Shown: in pieces, positions 1 to 9,325 of the stretch
Layout: each line of letters opens with the position of its first letter
Numbering within the stretch: the first letter of the stretch is position 1
Assembly: GCF_902459465.1 (NCBI RefSeq)
Contig: NC_047081.1
Span: forward strand, 9,143,883-9,207,882
Source of the DNA: Asterias rubens
Lineage: Eukaryota > Echinodermata > Asteroidea > Forcipulatida > Asteriidae
DNA length: 64,000 nt
Direction of reading: 5' to 3'
Position numbers and translations under genes: made by a program
Notes under the pieces: model-generated
The model's database searches: none
What the model was told of the DNA's origin: nothing
Seen by the model: only the letters and a program-made list of their open reading frames with translations

Positions 1-154
1 TTTCTGTAGGTCTGTGCGGCTAATGGTCGATTCAATGCTGCGAAACGAAAGACACATGACTTGTGGAATGACCAGACCACACAGGAGCAAAGACCAGTTA
101 ACAAGAGAGGTATTCGATCTACATCATACAGTTCTCATCATTCAGTTTCAGTTG

Positions 155-258
155 GTTTAGACGAGCTTTCCGTCAAGGGAACTTGGCAAACTCCCACAAG
201 GGGATATAAACACCAAGCTGGCAACAGACAATCTCTCTCATACAAAAATTGGTTTAAA
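155..258 (-). repeat. Tandem-type 115 bp repeat (family E), reverse copy
   Basis: Reverse-strand copy of a sequence also found at 5413, 5526, 12889 and 21922. Shared words (forward sense of the family) are AAACCAATG, GAGAGATTGGCTGTTG, TATATCCCCTTGTGGGAG and GAGTTCCCTTGACGG. It ends exactly where a perfect hairpin begins at 262. Confidence 0.65.
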
Positions 259-261
259 GTC

Positions 262-315
262 GCGATAACGTAACCCTCCTCCCGGCGGCTGGCGGGAGGA
301 GGGTTACGTTATCGC
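262..315. repeat. Perfect 23 bp hairpin with 8 nt loop
   Basis: The arm at 262-284 starts GCGATAACGTAACCC and is matched exactly by its reverse complement at 293-315; the loop is 285-292 (GCGGCTGG). It sits at the joint between the family E copy on its left and the family D copy on its right. Confidence 0.85.
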
Positions 316-321
316 AACTAA

Positions 322-554
322 AAGCCTGTAAGCACAACAATTTGCTTAGCATGAAATTTCTTCCTTGATAAAAACAGGATTACCAAGCAAATTTCCACAT
401 GATTTTCAAGATAAGCAAACAACAGCTGAATGTCAGTAACGAGCAATTAAATGCAAAAAAAATTAAAATTTGGTTGGAAATCTTGTTTTTATCAAGGAAT
501 AAATTTTATACTAACCAAATTTGTGTGCTTACAGGCTTTATGAAATTGGGCCCT
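322..554. repeat. Palindromic element, family D
   Basis: Its ends read CTGTAAGCACAACAATTTGC and, inverted, TGTGTGCTTACAGGC, with GATAAAAACAGGATT mirrored by the TTTTTATCAAGG stretch. A second full copy is at 38196-38440. This looks like a MITE that folds on itself. Confidence 0.65.
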
Positions 555-685
555 GAATCTCCGTTTCAGATTTCTTTGCCAGCAATAACTGCAAGCAATG
601 AGTATGAGTCAAGTATGCCTTTATTCCCTGCAGGCCTGATACTTCACGGAGGCGACTACATGGATTACCTCCGTGCCCCCTGGTC

Positions 686-778
686 AATGCCTTGGTGCCC
701 TTGAAATGCCTTGGTGCCCTCCAGTGGAAATTTACCTTACAGGGTGGCTTTTACCGAGGAGATAATGCCTTGGTGCCC
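686..778 (+). repeat. Three copies of AATGCCTTGGTGCCC
   Basis: Exact 15-mers at 686-700, 705-719 and 764-778. The first two are almost adjacent and the third follows 45 bp later. No known element was recognised. Confidence 0.8.
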
Positions 779-873
779 TTGCCATTCTAAAAATTGAGCA
801 TACAGGGCCTGTCTCTGATTTTTGTACTTTGTCCTAAAACAAAATATTTATTTTCTTCTGATATCTCTTGCAG

Positions 874-1023
874 CAAACAAGCAGAATGCTTGCCCTAAAG
901 AAGATTCACCCTACGGGAGTTGTGAGAAGAGTTGTTCTGGTGATAGCGACTGTGACGGCGCTTTGAAGTGTTGCTCACATGGTCCAGAGGGCTGCGGAAC
1001 ACAATGCAAGGAAACTGTTAAAG
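874..1023 (+). CDS. Exon: WAP (four-disulfide core) domain
   Basis: The acceptor is the AG at 872-873 after a pyrimidine tract and the donor is the GT at 1024-1025. The 150 bp exon is phase 1 at both ends. Its translation has eight cysteines in WAP order: a Cys-Pro near the start, Cys in GSC and KSC, Cys in SDC, the paired CC, then two more ending in GTQC. One domain fills one exon, the usual arrangement of WAP modules. Confidence 0.88.
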
Positions 1024-3986
1024 GTGGGAGTCATTTTGATAATTGAACTGTCACAAAATTCATTTTAAAAGGCACTGTGACACCTTTGCTAATTGTCAAA
1101 GACCAGTCTTCTCAATTGGTGTGTCCCAACATATATGCATAGAATAACACTGTGAAGTTGCAAGAGGATAATGAAAGAAAACACCCTTGATGCACTAATT
1201 TGTGTGCTTTGAGATGCCTAAAAAAGGCTTTGACAGACCAGTAGTCTGTTAATATTTGAGTGAGAAATTACCTCTTTCTCAAAAAGTACGTTACTCCAGA
1301 GGGAGCCTTTTCTCACAATGTTTTATACTACTAACAGCTCTCAATTGCTCACTACCAAATAAGTTTTATGCTAACAATTATTTTTGAGTCCCAAAAATTA
1401 CTTGTAGTATCCAGTGTCTTTAATGAATGATTTAACCATTTATATTGTACACATCCAAGGGAACATCTATAAGTAAAAAAAAAAGGAATGTTCAGAAAGT
1501 TCTAATATTATTAGTTTTGATATACAAGGACTGTCGGACACCGAATTGTTAAAAACACTAACGTGCTTATTCAATCACGTAGGACTGCTCCCTATTCTTC
1601 AGCACAGTAATGCTGTTTTAACAGAGTGTTGTGGTTGTCCAATGTTGGCGTATGCACTATTTACATTTTGTAAGGGCCAGGCTGGGTTTACAGCATCCTA
1701 GAGCCAACCAGAGGTCGTAGGACTCTTATCGGCCTTTTTTTTTTAGATATGGCGGACACAGTGCTACAACACTTAAGGTTTGAGTAAATTTGTGTGTATT
1801 CACCCAGACCAAACAGTAGGCTCCTATCACGTCCGTCAGACCTCAAAAAGGCTGGCAGGGCAATCCGATGTGGAATGCTGAGATTGATGGCGCATAAACT
1901 GCTATAAAGGGTAGATGGTTCCAGATCTTAGCTTTTTTTCTGTTTACCCACAGAGACCATGTGTGATATCCCTTGCCCGAGGAACATTGACAGAGTATGT
2001 GGAAGTGACGGAGTGACGTACAGCAACGAGTGCATGTTGTATTATACCACATGCACCAGAAACCAAAATTTCATTAGAATGAAGGCCGGGGGGCCATGCC
2101 AAATGGGTGAGTTTTGTAATAACAAGTACTTTGTCTAAAAGGTTTGCGTACGTTTTGGACCAAACGTCCACAGATTTACATTAAACTTACATGGTTTAAA
2201 GATAACGAAGGTTGAAAGCTTGCTTTTAATAAAAAATATATCGAACTGTGGTGCTTTAGTTTTTGAGAAACGAGTTAGTATACATTATACAATCAAACCA
2301 GCATGTGAATTTTTCATTTCAAAAGGTGGTCTCGTTTTTTGAGAGATCGCCGAAAATCCAAAGCGAAAAATAACCAGGCAGGAAGAACAATCCCACAACT
2401 GGACACTATTGGTAGGCCTAATTGTCAAAGACCAGTTTTCTCACTTGGTGTATCTCAACATATGCACAAAATAATGAACCTGTGAAAATTTGAGCTCAAT
2501 TGGTCGTCAAAGTTACTTCTTTCTGGAAACTACATTACTTTAGAGGGAGCTGTTTCTCACAATGTTTTATACCATCAACAGCTCCCCATTACTCGTTACC
2601 AAGTTAGGTTTTATGCTAATTGATATATTGAGTGATTACCAATAGTGTCGACTTCCATTAAAGGGTCTGTGTAACTTTTTAGGACAAAAACACAATGTCC
2701 ACAGATTTACACTAAACTTAGACAGTTTGAAGATAATGATAGTAGAAAGCTTCCCTAAAAATATTACGTGCTGAAGTTTTTGGGAAATGAGTAAAAAAAT
2801 GTCATGAAAAAAATCTTTGTCTCATGAGACGAAAATTATTTTAATCATTTACACACGTATTTTCATGACATTGTTGTACTCATTTCTCAAAAACTACAGC
2901 ACCTCAGTAAGTAATATTTGAAGGGAAGCTTTCCACTATCATTGTTATCAAACCCTGTAAGTTTAATGTAAATCTATGGACATTTTGAAAAAGTACCCAA
3001 ATCCTTTAGGAGTGATTCCCAAATATATTACCCTTCCCTTCTATACAGAGGCTCCTTGTCATGAAGAATTGAAGAAATACACACATCCCCGGATTGGACA
3101 AATGATTCCGCAGTGCAGCAGTGATGGATACTATAAACCTATGCAGTGTTGGGGATCTACTGGTAAGTTGCTCTCATCACCATCATTCATCATCCTTCAT
3201 CTTTATTATAATAATAGTTTGGGGGCTCATCATCCTTACTCGCAGCTAAGAGGGAATACTGCTCTCGCGAGATCACTGCTCTTGCGCAAAGCTGCTGGCT
3301 GCCGACTACCCCCTCATGAGACTGCCGGCCAGTAGTCTCGCGGGAGTGGTGTCTTAGGAATCTGAGTAGCAATACTGTCGGTTCGTATTCTTCCGGCATG
3401 AACATTCGCTTCATTCATTGTATTGCTACTACGGTTATTATATAGGAATTAAAAGAATGGAACGATTGCAAAAAATAAAGTATGCTTTGTCCTTTAAAGG
3501 CTCTGAACACGTTTTGTAATTGTCAAAGACCAGTATTCTCACTTGGTATATCTCAACATATGCATAAAATAACAAGCCTGTGAATATTTGGACTCAATTG
3601 GCCATTGAAGTTGCAAGAAAATGATGGGAACACCCTAGCGTGCTTTAAGATAGGAATAAAAGGCTTCTGACCAGAAGTCTTTTATTATTATAGTGAGAAA
3701 TTACCTCTTTCTCAAAAACTATGCTACTTCAGAGGAAGTTGTTTCTCACAATGTTTTATACTATCAACAGCTCTCCGTTGCTCGTTACCAAGTAAGGTTT
3801 TATGTTAATACATATTTGTAGTAATTACCAAACGTGTACAGTGACTTTAATGTCATTTTTTCCTTATTGAATTTTGCAGGGAGTTGTTGGTGTACAACAA
3901 GACATGGACATCCTATCGACATGCCCGAAGGAACTTCGATTCTCTCTGATGAAGATTGTCTTGACTTTCTTAAAGATGCTGAATAA
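874..3986 (+). CDS. Secreted WAP-Kazal-thyroglobulin-1 protease inhibitor, 3' part of gene
   Basis: Four coding exons are visible: 874-1023, 1954-2106, 3049-3162 and 3880-3986 (TAA at 3984-3986). Each has AG acceptor and GT donor sites, and every junction is phase 1, so the frame is continuous. They encode, in order, a WAP four-disulfide core, a Kazal domain and a thyroglobulin type-1 domain, then a short acidic tail. All three families are disulfide-rich inhibitors (WAP and Kazal mostly of serine proteases, thyroglobulin-1 often of cysteine proteases), so a secreted inhibitor, perhaps in defence or matrix turnover, is inferred. The first exon begins inside a codon, so at least one 5' exon with the start and signal peptide is missing; nothing convincing lies in 1-873 and it is probably outside the window. 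An AATAAA follows at 4287-4292. The domains are certain; the physiological target is not. Confidence 0.88.
1069..1419 (+). repeat. TTAA-flanked element (family A), diverged copy
   Basis: Ends match AGGCACTG...CAGTG.CT between TTAA sites at 1065-1068 and 1420-1423. The interior has the family words GTCAAAGACCAGTCTTCTCA and GGGAGCC.TTTCTCACAATG. It lies in the intron after the WAP exon. Confidence 0.75.
1954..2106 (+). CDS. Exon: Kazal-type inhibitor domain
   Basis: The acceptor AG is at 1952-1953 and the donor GT at 2107-2108; 153 bp, phase 1-1. The translation has the Kazal signature VCGSDGVTYSNEC preceded by C-D-I-P-C and followed by a Cys in YTTC and a last Cys in GGPC, giving the six expected cysteines. 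The residues before VCGSDG (PCPRNIDR) hold the likely reactive loop. I cannot assign protease specificity. Confidence 0.92.
2150..2340 (+). repeat. Partial copy of palindromic family B
   Basis: It carries GTCCACAGATTTACATTAAACTTACATGGTTT and a following GAAAGCTTGC, as in the left half of 2662-3005, but lacks the matching right half. Only short words are quoted as shared: CACAGATTTACA, TAAACTTACA, TTTTTGAGAAA. Confidence 0.55.
2397..2657 (+). repeat. TTAA-flanked element (family A), internally deleted
   Basis: The copy is about 260 bp, missing the central CACACGAAG and ACCTC hairpin part. Its right end is TTAA at 2658-2661, which is also the left border of the next element. Confidence 0.7.
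2662..3005. repeat. Long palindromic element (family B)
   Basis: The left half contains TGTCCACAGATTTACACTAA and GAAAGCTTCCC; the right half has the inverted words GGGAAGCTTTCC and TTTAATGTAAATCTATGGAC. Its centre is AT-rich with ATGAGACGAAAATTATTTT. It sits in the intron just before the first thyroglobulin exon. Confidence 0.7.
3049..3162 (+). CDS. Exon: first half of thyroglobulin type-1 domain
   Basis: The acceptor AG is at 3047-3048 and the donor GT at 3163-3164; 114 bp, phase 1-1. It encodes APCHEELKKY, then PQCSSDGYYKPMQC and a Trp-Gly, which are the first three cysteines and the QC core of a thyroglobulin type-1 repeat. The exon starts only about 45 bp after the end of a palindromic repeat (2662-3005). 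Confidence 0.88.
3498..3846 (+). repeat. TTAA-flanked element (family A), diverged copy
   Basis: TTAA at 3494-3497 and 3847-3850. Interior words GTCAAAGACCAGTATTCTCAC and CACAATGTTTTATACTATCA identify the family. It is in the intron between the two thyroglobulin exons. Confidence 0.75.
3880..3986 (+). CDS. Terminal exon: second half of thyroglobulin type-1 domain
   Basis: The acceptor AG is at 3878-3879. The exon joins in phase to give GSCWCTTRHG, the Cys-Trp-Cys core of thyroglobulin type-1, then PEGTSILSDEDC with the last cysteine and the tail LDFLKDAE before TAA at 3984-3986. An element of the TTAA-flanked family (3498-3846) ends about 30 bp before this exon. Confidence 0.88.
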
Positions 3987-4286
3987 ATACGGACATTTCA
4001 ACGAGATAAACCGATCGACTTTCCCCATTACTTGATGCTGGAAAAAAAGTTTTTCAAAGCAAAGATTAATATATTACCAAAGACAAATGGACTCTGTTGA
4101 AAGAATGTGTATGGTCTCAACTCATAGACTTGTGTGTGTGTCTCAATATGCTTTTGTACCTTTTTCAGACTGTGAATGTACTTTAATGATTGTTTTCATT
4201 ATTTATCGATGAATAATCTGGTCATTGAGTTTAATGTTATAGTAGGAATTCATAAGGGTAAATTAGTTGTGGTTTATATAAAGTTT

Positions 4287-4292
4287 AATAAA
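4287..4292 (+). terminator. Polyadenylation signal AATAAA
   Basis: A canonical AATAAA about 300 nt after the stop codon of the WAP-Kazal-thyroglobulin gene, in AT-rich DNA with a T/G-rich stretch after it. It fits a short 3' UTR. Confidence 0.55.
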
Positions 4293-4346
4293 TCATTCAA
4301 AGTTTGTTTATTTACCATGTGTCAGCCAAGTTAGTATGAACTGGGC

Positions 4347-4555
4347 CATATTTCATAGAGCTGCCTAACACAAAAAGCAGCCAAGCACAACAAAATTATG
4401 CTTACCAGACTGGGGTTACCAGCCAAAATATCAAGTCACATACATGTACATACATATGTACACTTGGTGACTGTCAGTATTTTGGTCATTTCTGCTAAGC
4501 AGAAATTCTTTTAAGCAGAAATTCTTTTAAGCAACATTTTCTGCTCGAGCAGCTA
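4347..4555. repeat. Palindromic element, family D-like
   Basis: It opens GGGCCATATTTCATAGAGCTGC and contains AGCACAACAAAATTATGCTTAC; the closing half has TTTTCTGCTCGAGCAGC. It is a diverged relative of 38196-38440 with a duplicated AAGCAGAAATTCTTTT near the end. Confidence 0.5.
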
Positions 4556-4741
4556 CAATGAAGTATGACATGGCAATGGCACTATGCAACAAAAAACACC
4601 AAAGCAATACAAGTATTTCCAAAATTAACAAGTTTAGTGAAACTTCATATTATTTTGGTTTGTCCCTGACCCAGATTTATAATTACTTTGTACTTAAATC
4701 CTGTTATGTTGTTGAAGGTGGTTGGGGCACCACAGTTGAGA

Positions 4742-5057
4742 GTGTCATGGCCGAGTGGTTAAGAGCATCGAATTCAAGTTCGGGTGCAGTCGCCAAAGTG
4801 TGGGTTCAAATCCCGGTCGTGACACTTGTGTCCTTGAGCAATAAGCAATACTTTACTATAATTGCTTCTCTTCACCCAGGATAAATGGGTACCTGCAAGG
4901 GTAGAGGTTGATATTGTGTATGAAAAGCCACACGCGCCTGGCAGGCAGCTCAGGGCTGTTTACTACCCAGGGAGCTGAGAAAAATTACGGGGATGTTATT
5001 GGCCCTATGACCAGGGCACTAGTGTAAAGCGCTATATAAGAATTTGTTATTATTCAC
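4742..5057 (+). mobile_element. tRNA-derived SINE
   Basis: The head is tRNA-like with an A box TGGCCGAGTGG at 4748-4758 and a B box GGTTCAAATCC at 4803-4813, the pattern of tRNA-Ser/Leu. The body follows, with CACCCAGGATAAATGGGTACC, a GGCAGCTCAGGG segment, and the tail GTAAAGCGCTATATAAGAAT ending in TTATTATT. The order head-body-A/T-rich tail is that of a SINE. No coding capacity. Confidence 0.8.
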
Positions 5058-5412
5058 TCTGCTGTGGTCTCTGCTAATCTCTGCGAATGTCCGGCCCAGA
5101 TCGATGATCCCTACCCAAACACCACTTGCTTAATTTCATCTTGGTATTATGGTTTTACACACTGTCATATATATATTTATTTAAATTATCAAGTTATGGG
5201 AATACAGTTATTTGGTTATTGCTTATCTACCTTTTCATCTGTAGTTTAACAGTATTGTTTTGTGCGATATTTTCGTTGTACCTGAAATAAATATTTTGCT
5301 CACAAACATTTTGGCAAGCTTTCCTTTTAGTGCTGTTCCGATTTGACTAAGTATTGTCGTCTACTTAATCACAACTTCTTGATTTTCGCAATTCATAATC
5401 ATAGATGTTTTC

Positions 5413-5630
5413 AAACCAATGGTTGTATGAGAAAGATTGGCTGTTACCAGCTCGGTCTTTATATCCCCTTGTGGGAGTCACCGAAGTCTTTTGCAGGAAG
5501 ATCATCTAAGAAAACAAACAAACATTAAACCAATGTTTGAGTGAGAGAGATTAGCTGTTGACCGCTTGGTGTTTTTTATATACCCTTGTTGGAGCTTCGC
5601 CGAGTTCCTTTGATGAGAAGATCGCCTAAA
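5413..5630 (+). repeat. Two tandem units of the 115 bp repeat (family E)
   Basis: Units start at 5413 and 5526. Both have AAACCAATG, TGAGAGAGATT-like, then GGCTGTTACCAGCTCGG or its variant, then TATA(TA)CCCTTG and GATCATCTAAG or GATCGCCTAAA. The head-to-tail order shows this family expands in tandem. Confidence 0.7.
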
Positions 5631-6043
5631 CGAATGCAACTCCCCCAGCACTCCCCCCCCCCTGCCACCCGCTTTAGTTACGCCCCGTTAGAAGGTAGTG
5701 TTCTCGAATGCAAAGAACAACAGAGGGCTCACTTCATTACGACGTCACTGCTGTGTATTCACTCGGGTCGAGTCGGTATTGTTATGTAAACAAAAACCAC
5801 AAAGATTACGAGATTTGTCGATTTCATTGCACATTCACGACGTATGTCACGGGTTGACAAACTGCGAATGGGTAAAGCGAAACTAGCCGTCATCGTCAGC
5901 ACTCCCCTTACAGGGAAGTTGTGAAGTCACATGAGCCAAGTGTTTACCAATACGCTAATAGAATACTATAGGTCGAAGGACAAAACGGGGTCAAAAGTAA
6001 TTCGTGCACAACAATTCATTTGATAAAAAAGTTATAAAACAAA

Positions 6044-9000
6044 ATGGCGTGGATAAAATCTGAAGTTCTCTTGTCGGTTTCTATCTGGGTTTTCAGTCTC
6101 GTCTGTTCTGCCACAGTAAGTTACAGTGTGTTTTGTTTGTTTGTTTTCCTTACTCGTCGTATGGTTTGTTCATTGGAGGATTCAGGTAAAACCATTCATG
6201 TGAAATTTAGCCTGTTTAATAGGGAGGGGTTTTGTGGAGGCAAATGAACCAAGGAAATCAAAACTAAATAATAGTGACAGTAAGTAGTGACGGCGCAGCA
6301 GGGAAACCACAATATTTGTTTCCTTGTGAACCAGGATATATTATGAGGATGTGTGAACTAAGTAATTCTACACATGGATTGCTTTACCATGGTCTGCTGA
6401 AACTCTGGATGTCAGACAACTCATCAGGAAATTGTCCGTATGGCGCCACCATTTTTTTCAATCGATAAGTTTATACTTTTTTAGTATCTAATTTACCTCA
6501 ATGAGATATCCCTTTTTGTAAAAATTAGTGAAAAAATGGTGGCGTGATACCGAAAGCTATCTAACTCGGCCGTCCGACAACTCAACAGTTCAGACAGCTC
6601 AACCAAATTACCAATCGGAAAACTCGACCGTTTTGAAAACTTGACTGTTCGGAAAACTTGACTTTGACTTTTGAGACAACTCGACAGATAGCCAAGACAA
6701 GCCGACAGTTGAACGGTCGACCTTCGTTACTGACATGTTATACATGAATTACATGTAAATCCTAACCCTTACCCTAACCCACCCTCTCCCGGTCCTGTGC
6801 GCGCCCCATGCTGAGTCCCCCATCACAGCCATCCATCGACTTGTCTTGGTCCTCAGTCGAGTTTCCTGACAGTTGCAAAAAAGCGTCCGTCGAGTTGTAC
6901 GAACTGTTTCATCCAAATAATTCTATGTATAATTTCTCTTCGGAAAAGTTTCCGTATGGCGCCACCACTTTTTCATTCGATATGAAATAATATAGTATCT
7001 AATTTACCTCAATGAGATATCCCTTTTTGTAAAAATGAGTGAAAAAGTGGTGGCGCCATACGGAAAGTTATCCTTCTCTTCTTCCAATATTTCATTCTAC
7101 TGGCAGACATTTGTAACGACGGTACGTTTTGTGACTATTTAATATTGCTGCAGTGATATGGAGAGTACTGCACTTTAACATACCACTCAATCCTCCCTGA
7201 GTCCCTTCTCTTTTGTTTTCATCTCAAAGCGCATAGAGAGTTCTCTGTGATTGTGATATGCGCTCTACAAAAATGGTTCATTATTATTTTTATTAACTTT
7301 ATTTCTCCGAGTTACCCCAAGTTAATATTTATGTTAATATTTTTCTTCTTCCAATATTCCACTCTACAGGCAGATATTTGTAGCGATGGTTCGTTTTGTG
7401 ACTATTATTGCTGCAACGATAGGTACGGAGAACACTGCTGCTATAACGTGGCCTTCGCTTGGTGTAAGTAAAAAAAACAACCTTGTGAAGTCTTGTCTCG
7501 TAGGCGACAAACCAGGGGTCGATTGGGGTCGATTTCACAAAGAGTAAGGACTAGTCCTAACTCCTAACTTAGGATTAGTCTTAGGAGATATAAAAAAAAG
7601 AAAGGCTAGTCCTTAGTTAGGATAAGTAACCGTCAAAACTCGAGATAAGACTAGTTTAAACTTGTGTGAAAACTACCCCTGTGCATTTAAGAAGGAGACG
7701 GTTGTAAACATCACGTATACATCGACCCTTGTCTTAATGGTTTTACAGAATTTTGTTTTAATCTAGATTTCGAGCATTTTATGGTATTTACTGTACTGTC
7801 TTAATTGTTTTCATTTCAGGGTTTTGGTTTGTCTGGGGTTTCTTCATCCTTTTTGTCTTTCTGTCCTGCTGCGCCATCATCAGGCGTCGACAGATCAGGC
7901 GTCAACAACAAGTCATCGTTGTCCAACAAGAATATGCACCCACTGGCTACGGTACCGTGACCAACCCTCAGGGGCCACCGACCTACGTTCACCCTGGGTA
8001 CCAACCCCAGGGGTACTCGCACCCACCACCGGGGCCAGCTCCCCAGTACCAACCCGTGGAGTCCGCCCAGCCCATCCAGCAAGCTCAAGCTTATCCCGAA
8101 AATAAACCCGACCAGGTAAATTATCTGATCATGTCCGATAGCACGTGGACAATTCACACGACAGTTTTTACTTTTGTCGTTTTCATTTTTCCGTTACTCT
8201 CCGTTTGGTTTCTGTATTCCCCGATACTGATGCTCTATTGTTTTCTCCTTTATATGATTGTATTCTATTGTGCGTCGTTACTCCTCACATGAAGATATTT
8301 CCACTTTTGCTTTTTCTTTTTTTAAAGGGTATTTTTGGTATTTTTAGCGGACGTTTCAAAGGACAGTAACTGTTTCACAGTGTATTCACAGTGTATTTTT
8401 CTACTGTGAAATTTTGTGCTTTCTTCATTGTAATTTGTATATTATGAGAGTACTATAACTCACATGGTGCAGTGCATCATATGGATGTATATTATGTATG
8501 TTCTCTAGAGCCAAGCTGTCATATTGAAAACTGCACAAAATATTTGTTTATTATGCCAGCAATGCAATACTTTGTGCATTTTAATTGTTTATGTGCATTC
8601 CTCGTGATATGTTGTGATATTATTGTTCCATATCTGTTCCAATTTATATTTTGTTCATGTTTAAAAATTCATTTGATATTCTTGTTTGCCTTTTGTTTTA
8701 CTTCCACATTAACATTCTCTTCCCAGGTGAACCCTCTTTAATTGGAATAAAATATTACTTTTGTTTGCAGAATATTTTACTCTCTGAGGCATGCAGTAAT
8801 CCTATTAGTAGGCTTAATGTATCAGTGTCTCTGTTAAAACTCTTCTTGTGTTTTTTTAATTCAAAAAGCAATCAGCCATTACTGTATTTTGTATGCTTAT
8901 CATCAATTCTTGACTCCCTTCTCTCTTTTTTTTTTTTTTTTTTTAGAGTAGGCCTACATTTTTAATTGTGCCGTTGATCAACCCATGTCATTTTGTTGTA

Positions 9001-9126
9001 TTATTAGTGTTTTTGTGTTGTGAGCTTTTGGTGATTACTTTCTGTTCTTTGTGTATTTGCATTTATGTTAAGGTGCCGCACAACCCGAATGAAAAGCCAC
9101 CACCCTACAACCCTTACACCTCATAA
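6044..9126 (+). CDS. WBP1/VOPP1-family single-pass membrane protein with PPxY tail
   Basis: Four exons splice in frame: 6044-6115 (phase 0 end), 7370-7463 (phase 1 end), 7820-8115 (phase 0 end) and 9073-9126 (TAA at 9124-9126), giving 171 residues. Residues 1-24 are a signal peptide (MAWIKSEVLLSVSIWVFSLV then CSAT). A short Cys-rich ectodomain follows, with CDYYCC and HCCYN. The membrane segment opens with the aromatic run AWWFWFVWGFFILFVF and then SCC, followed by basic RRRQIRR. The cytoplasmic part is rich in Pro, Gln and Tyr and ends KPPPYNPYTS, with a PPPY motif. This layout, especially WWFW then SCC at the membrane, matches WBP1/WBP1L/VOPP1 proteins, which bind WW-domain partners such as NEDD4-type ligases and traffic through endosomes. 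The tail is far shorter than that of vertebrate WBP1. Shisa proteins have a similar plan but lack this tryptophan-rich entry. The start is the only upstream Met and is preceded by a possible TATA-like TTATAAAA. Confidence 0.82.
6435..6554. repeat. MITE with TCCGTATGGCGCCACC terminal repeats, copy 1
   Basis: The left end TCCGTATGGCGCCACCAT is mirrored by ATGGTGGCGTGATACCGA at the right. The interior AGTATCTAATTTACCTCAAT is shared with the copy at 6951-7064. It lies in intron 1 of the WBP1-like gene. Confidence 0.8.
6560..6725 (+). repeat. Degenerate short tandem array, CGACAACTC-type
   Basis: Repeated words of about 16-20 bp such as CCGACAACTCAACAGTTC, CGGAAAACTCGACCG and ACAACTCGACAG. A related stretch occurs at 39893-39970 and weakly at 6835-6905. 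Confidence 0.55.
6951..7064. repeat. MITE with TCCGTATGGCGCCACC terminal repeats, copy 2
   Basis: A nearly perfect inverted repeat: TCCGTATGGCGCCACCACTT against AAGTGGTGGCGCCATACGGA. AAGTT occurs on both sides (6946-6950 and 7065-7069), a candidate 5 bp target duplication. Confidence 0.82.
7077..7171 (+). pseudogene. Degenerate duplicate of exon 2 of the WBP1-like gene
   Basis: About 265 bp upstream of the true exon 2 (7370-7463) lies a diverged copy of its acceptor region and of most of the exon. Both share CTTCTTCCAATATT, GGCAGA.ATTTGTA.CGA and CGTTTTGTGACTATT followed by ATTGCTGCA. In the copy the acceptor CTACAG is changed to CTACTG, an extra TTA puts TAA-type changes in the frame, and a later TGATAT replaces the Asp-Arg codons. 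It has no intact acceptor and is read as a dead tandem exon duplicate inside intron 1. Confidence 0.75.
7525..7680. repeat. Palindromic repeat with GGACTAGTCCTAA words
   Basis: Contains TTCACAAAGAGTAAGGACTA, GTCCTAACTCCTAACTTAGG and the inverted TAGTCCTTAGTTAGGAT. A related sequence with AGGATTAATCCTAGCG and GTTTCGTGAAATCGACTGCA ends at 12365-12510. It is in intron 2 of the WBP1-like gene. Confidence 0.5.
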
Positions 9127-9241
9127 AGGAAACATCAAGTACGTAGCTCAAAGAATGAGCTGCAAGTTGGCGACGTGGTAACTATAAATGGCAACACACA
9201 CCTATCCAGAGCTGTCAACTGCAGAAATTTCACTAAACATA

Positions 9242-9247
9242 AATAAA
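9242..9247 (+). terminator. Polyadenylation signal AATAAA
   Basis: A canonical AATAAA about 115 nt after the stop codon of the WBP1-like gene, which would give a very short 3' UTR. The TTAA-flanked element starts about 80 bp further on. Confidence 0.5.
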
Positions 9248-9325
9248 TCTACTGAAAGGAACTAATTCTAACGCCTCCCTGATTGTGGAAACTTTTTAAA
9301 TGTTATGCTGTGTGAAATGTTTTAA

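Noticed and set aside
822..873. Reading the WAP frame upstream gives a signal-peptide-like MYFVLKQNIYFLLISLA.
   Set aside because: The stretch is the pyrimidine tract and acceptor of an intron (TCTTGCAG at 866-873), and the phase 1 joint fits the other exons. A start here is less likely than a missing upstream exon.
6761..6784. Telomere-like CCTAACCCTTACCCTAACCC.
   Set aside because: Only about three units and not perfect; too short to call an interstitial telomere. The same holds for GGTTAGGGTTATGG near 28330.
7816..8157. Open frames on both strands over exon 3 of the WBP1-like gene.
   Set aside because: They overlap the real exon in other frames and carry none of the family motifs.
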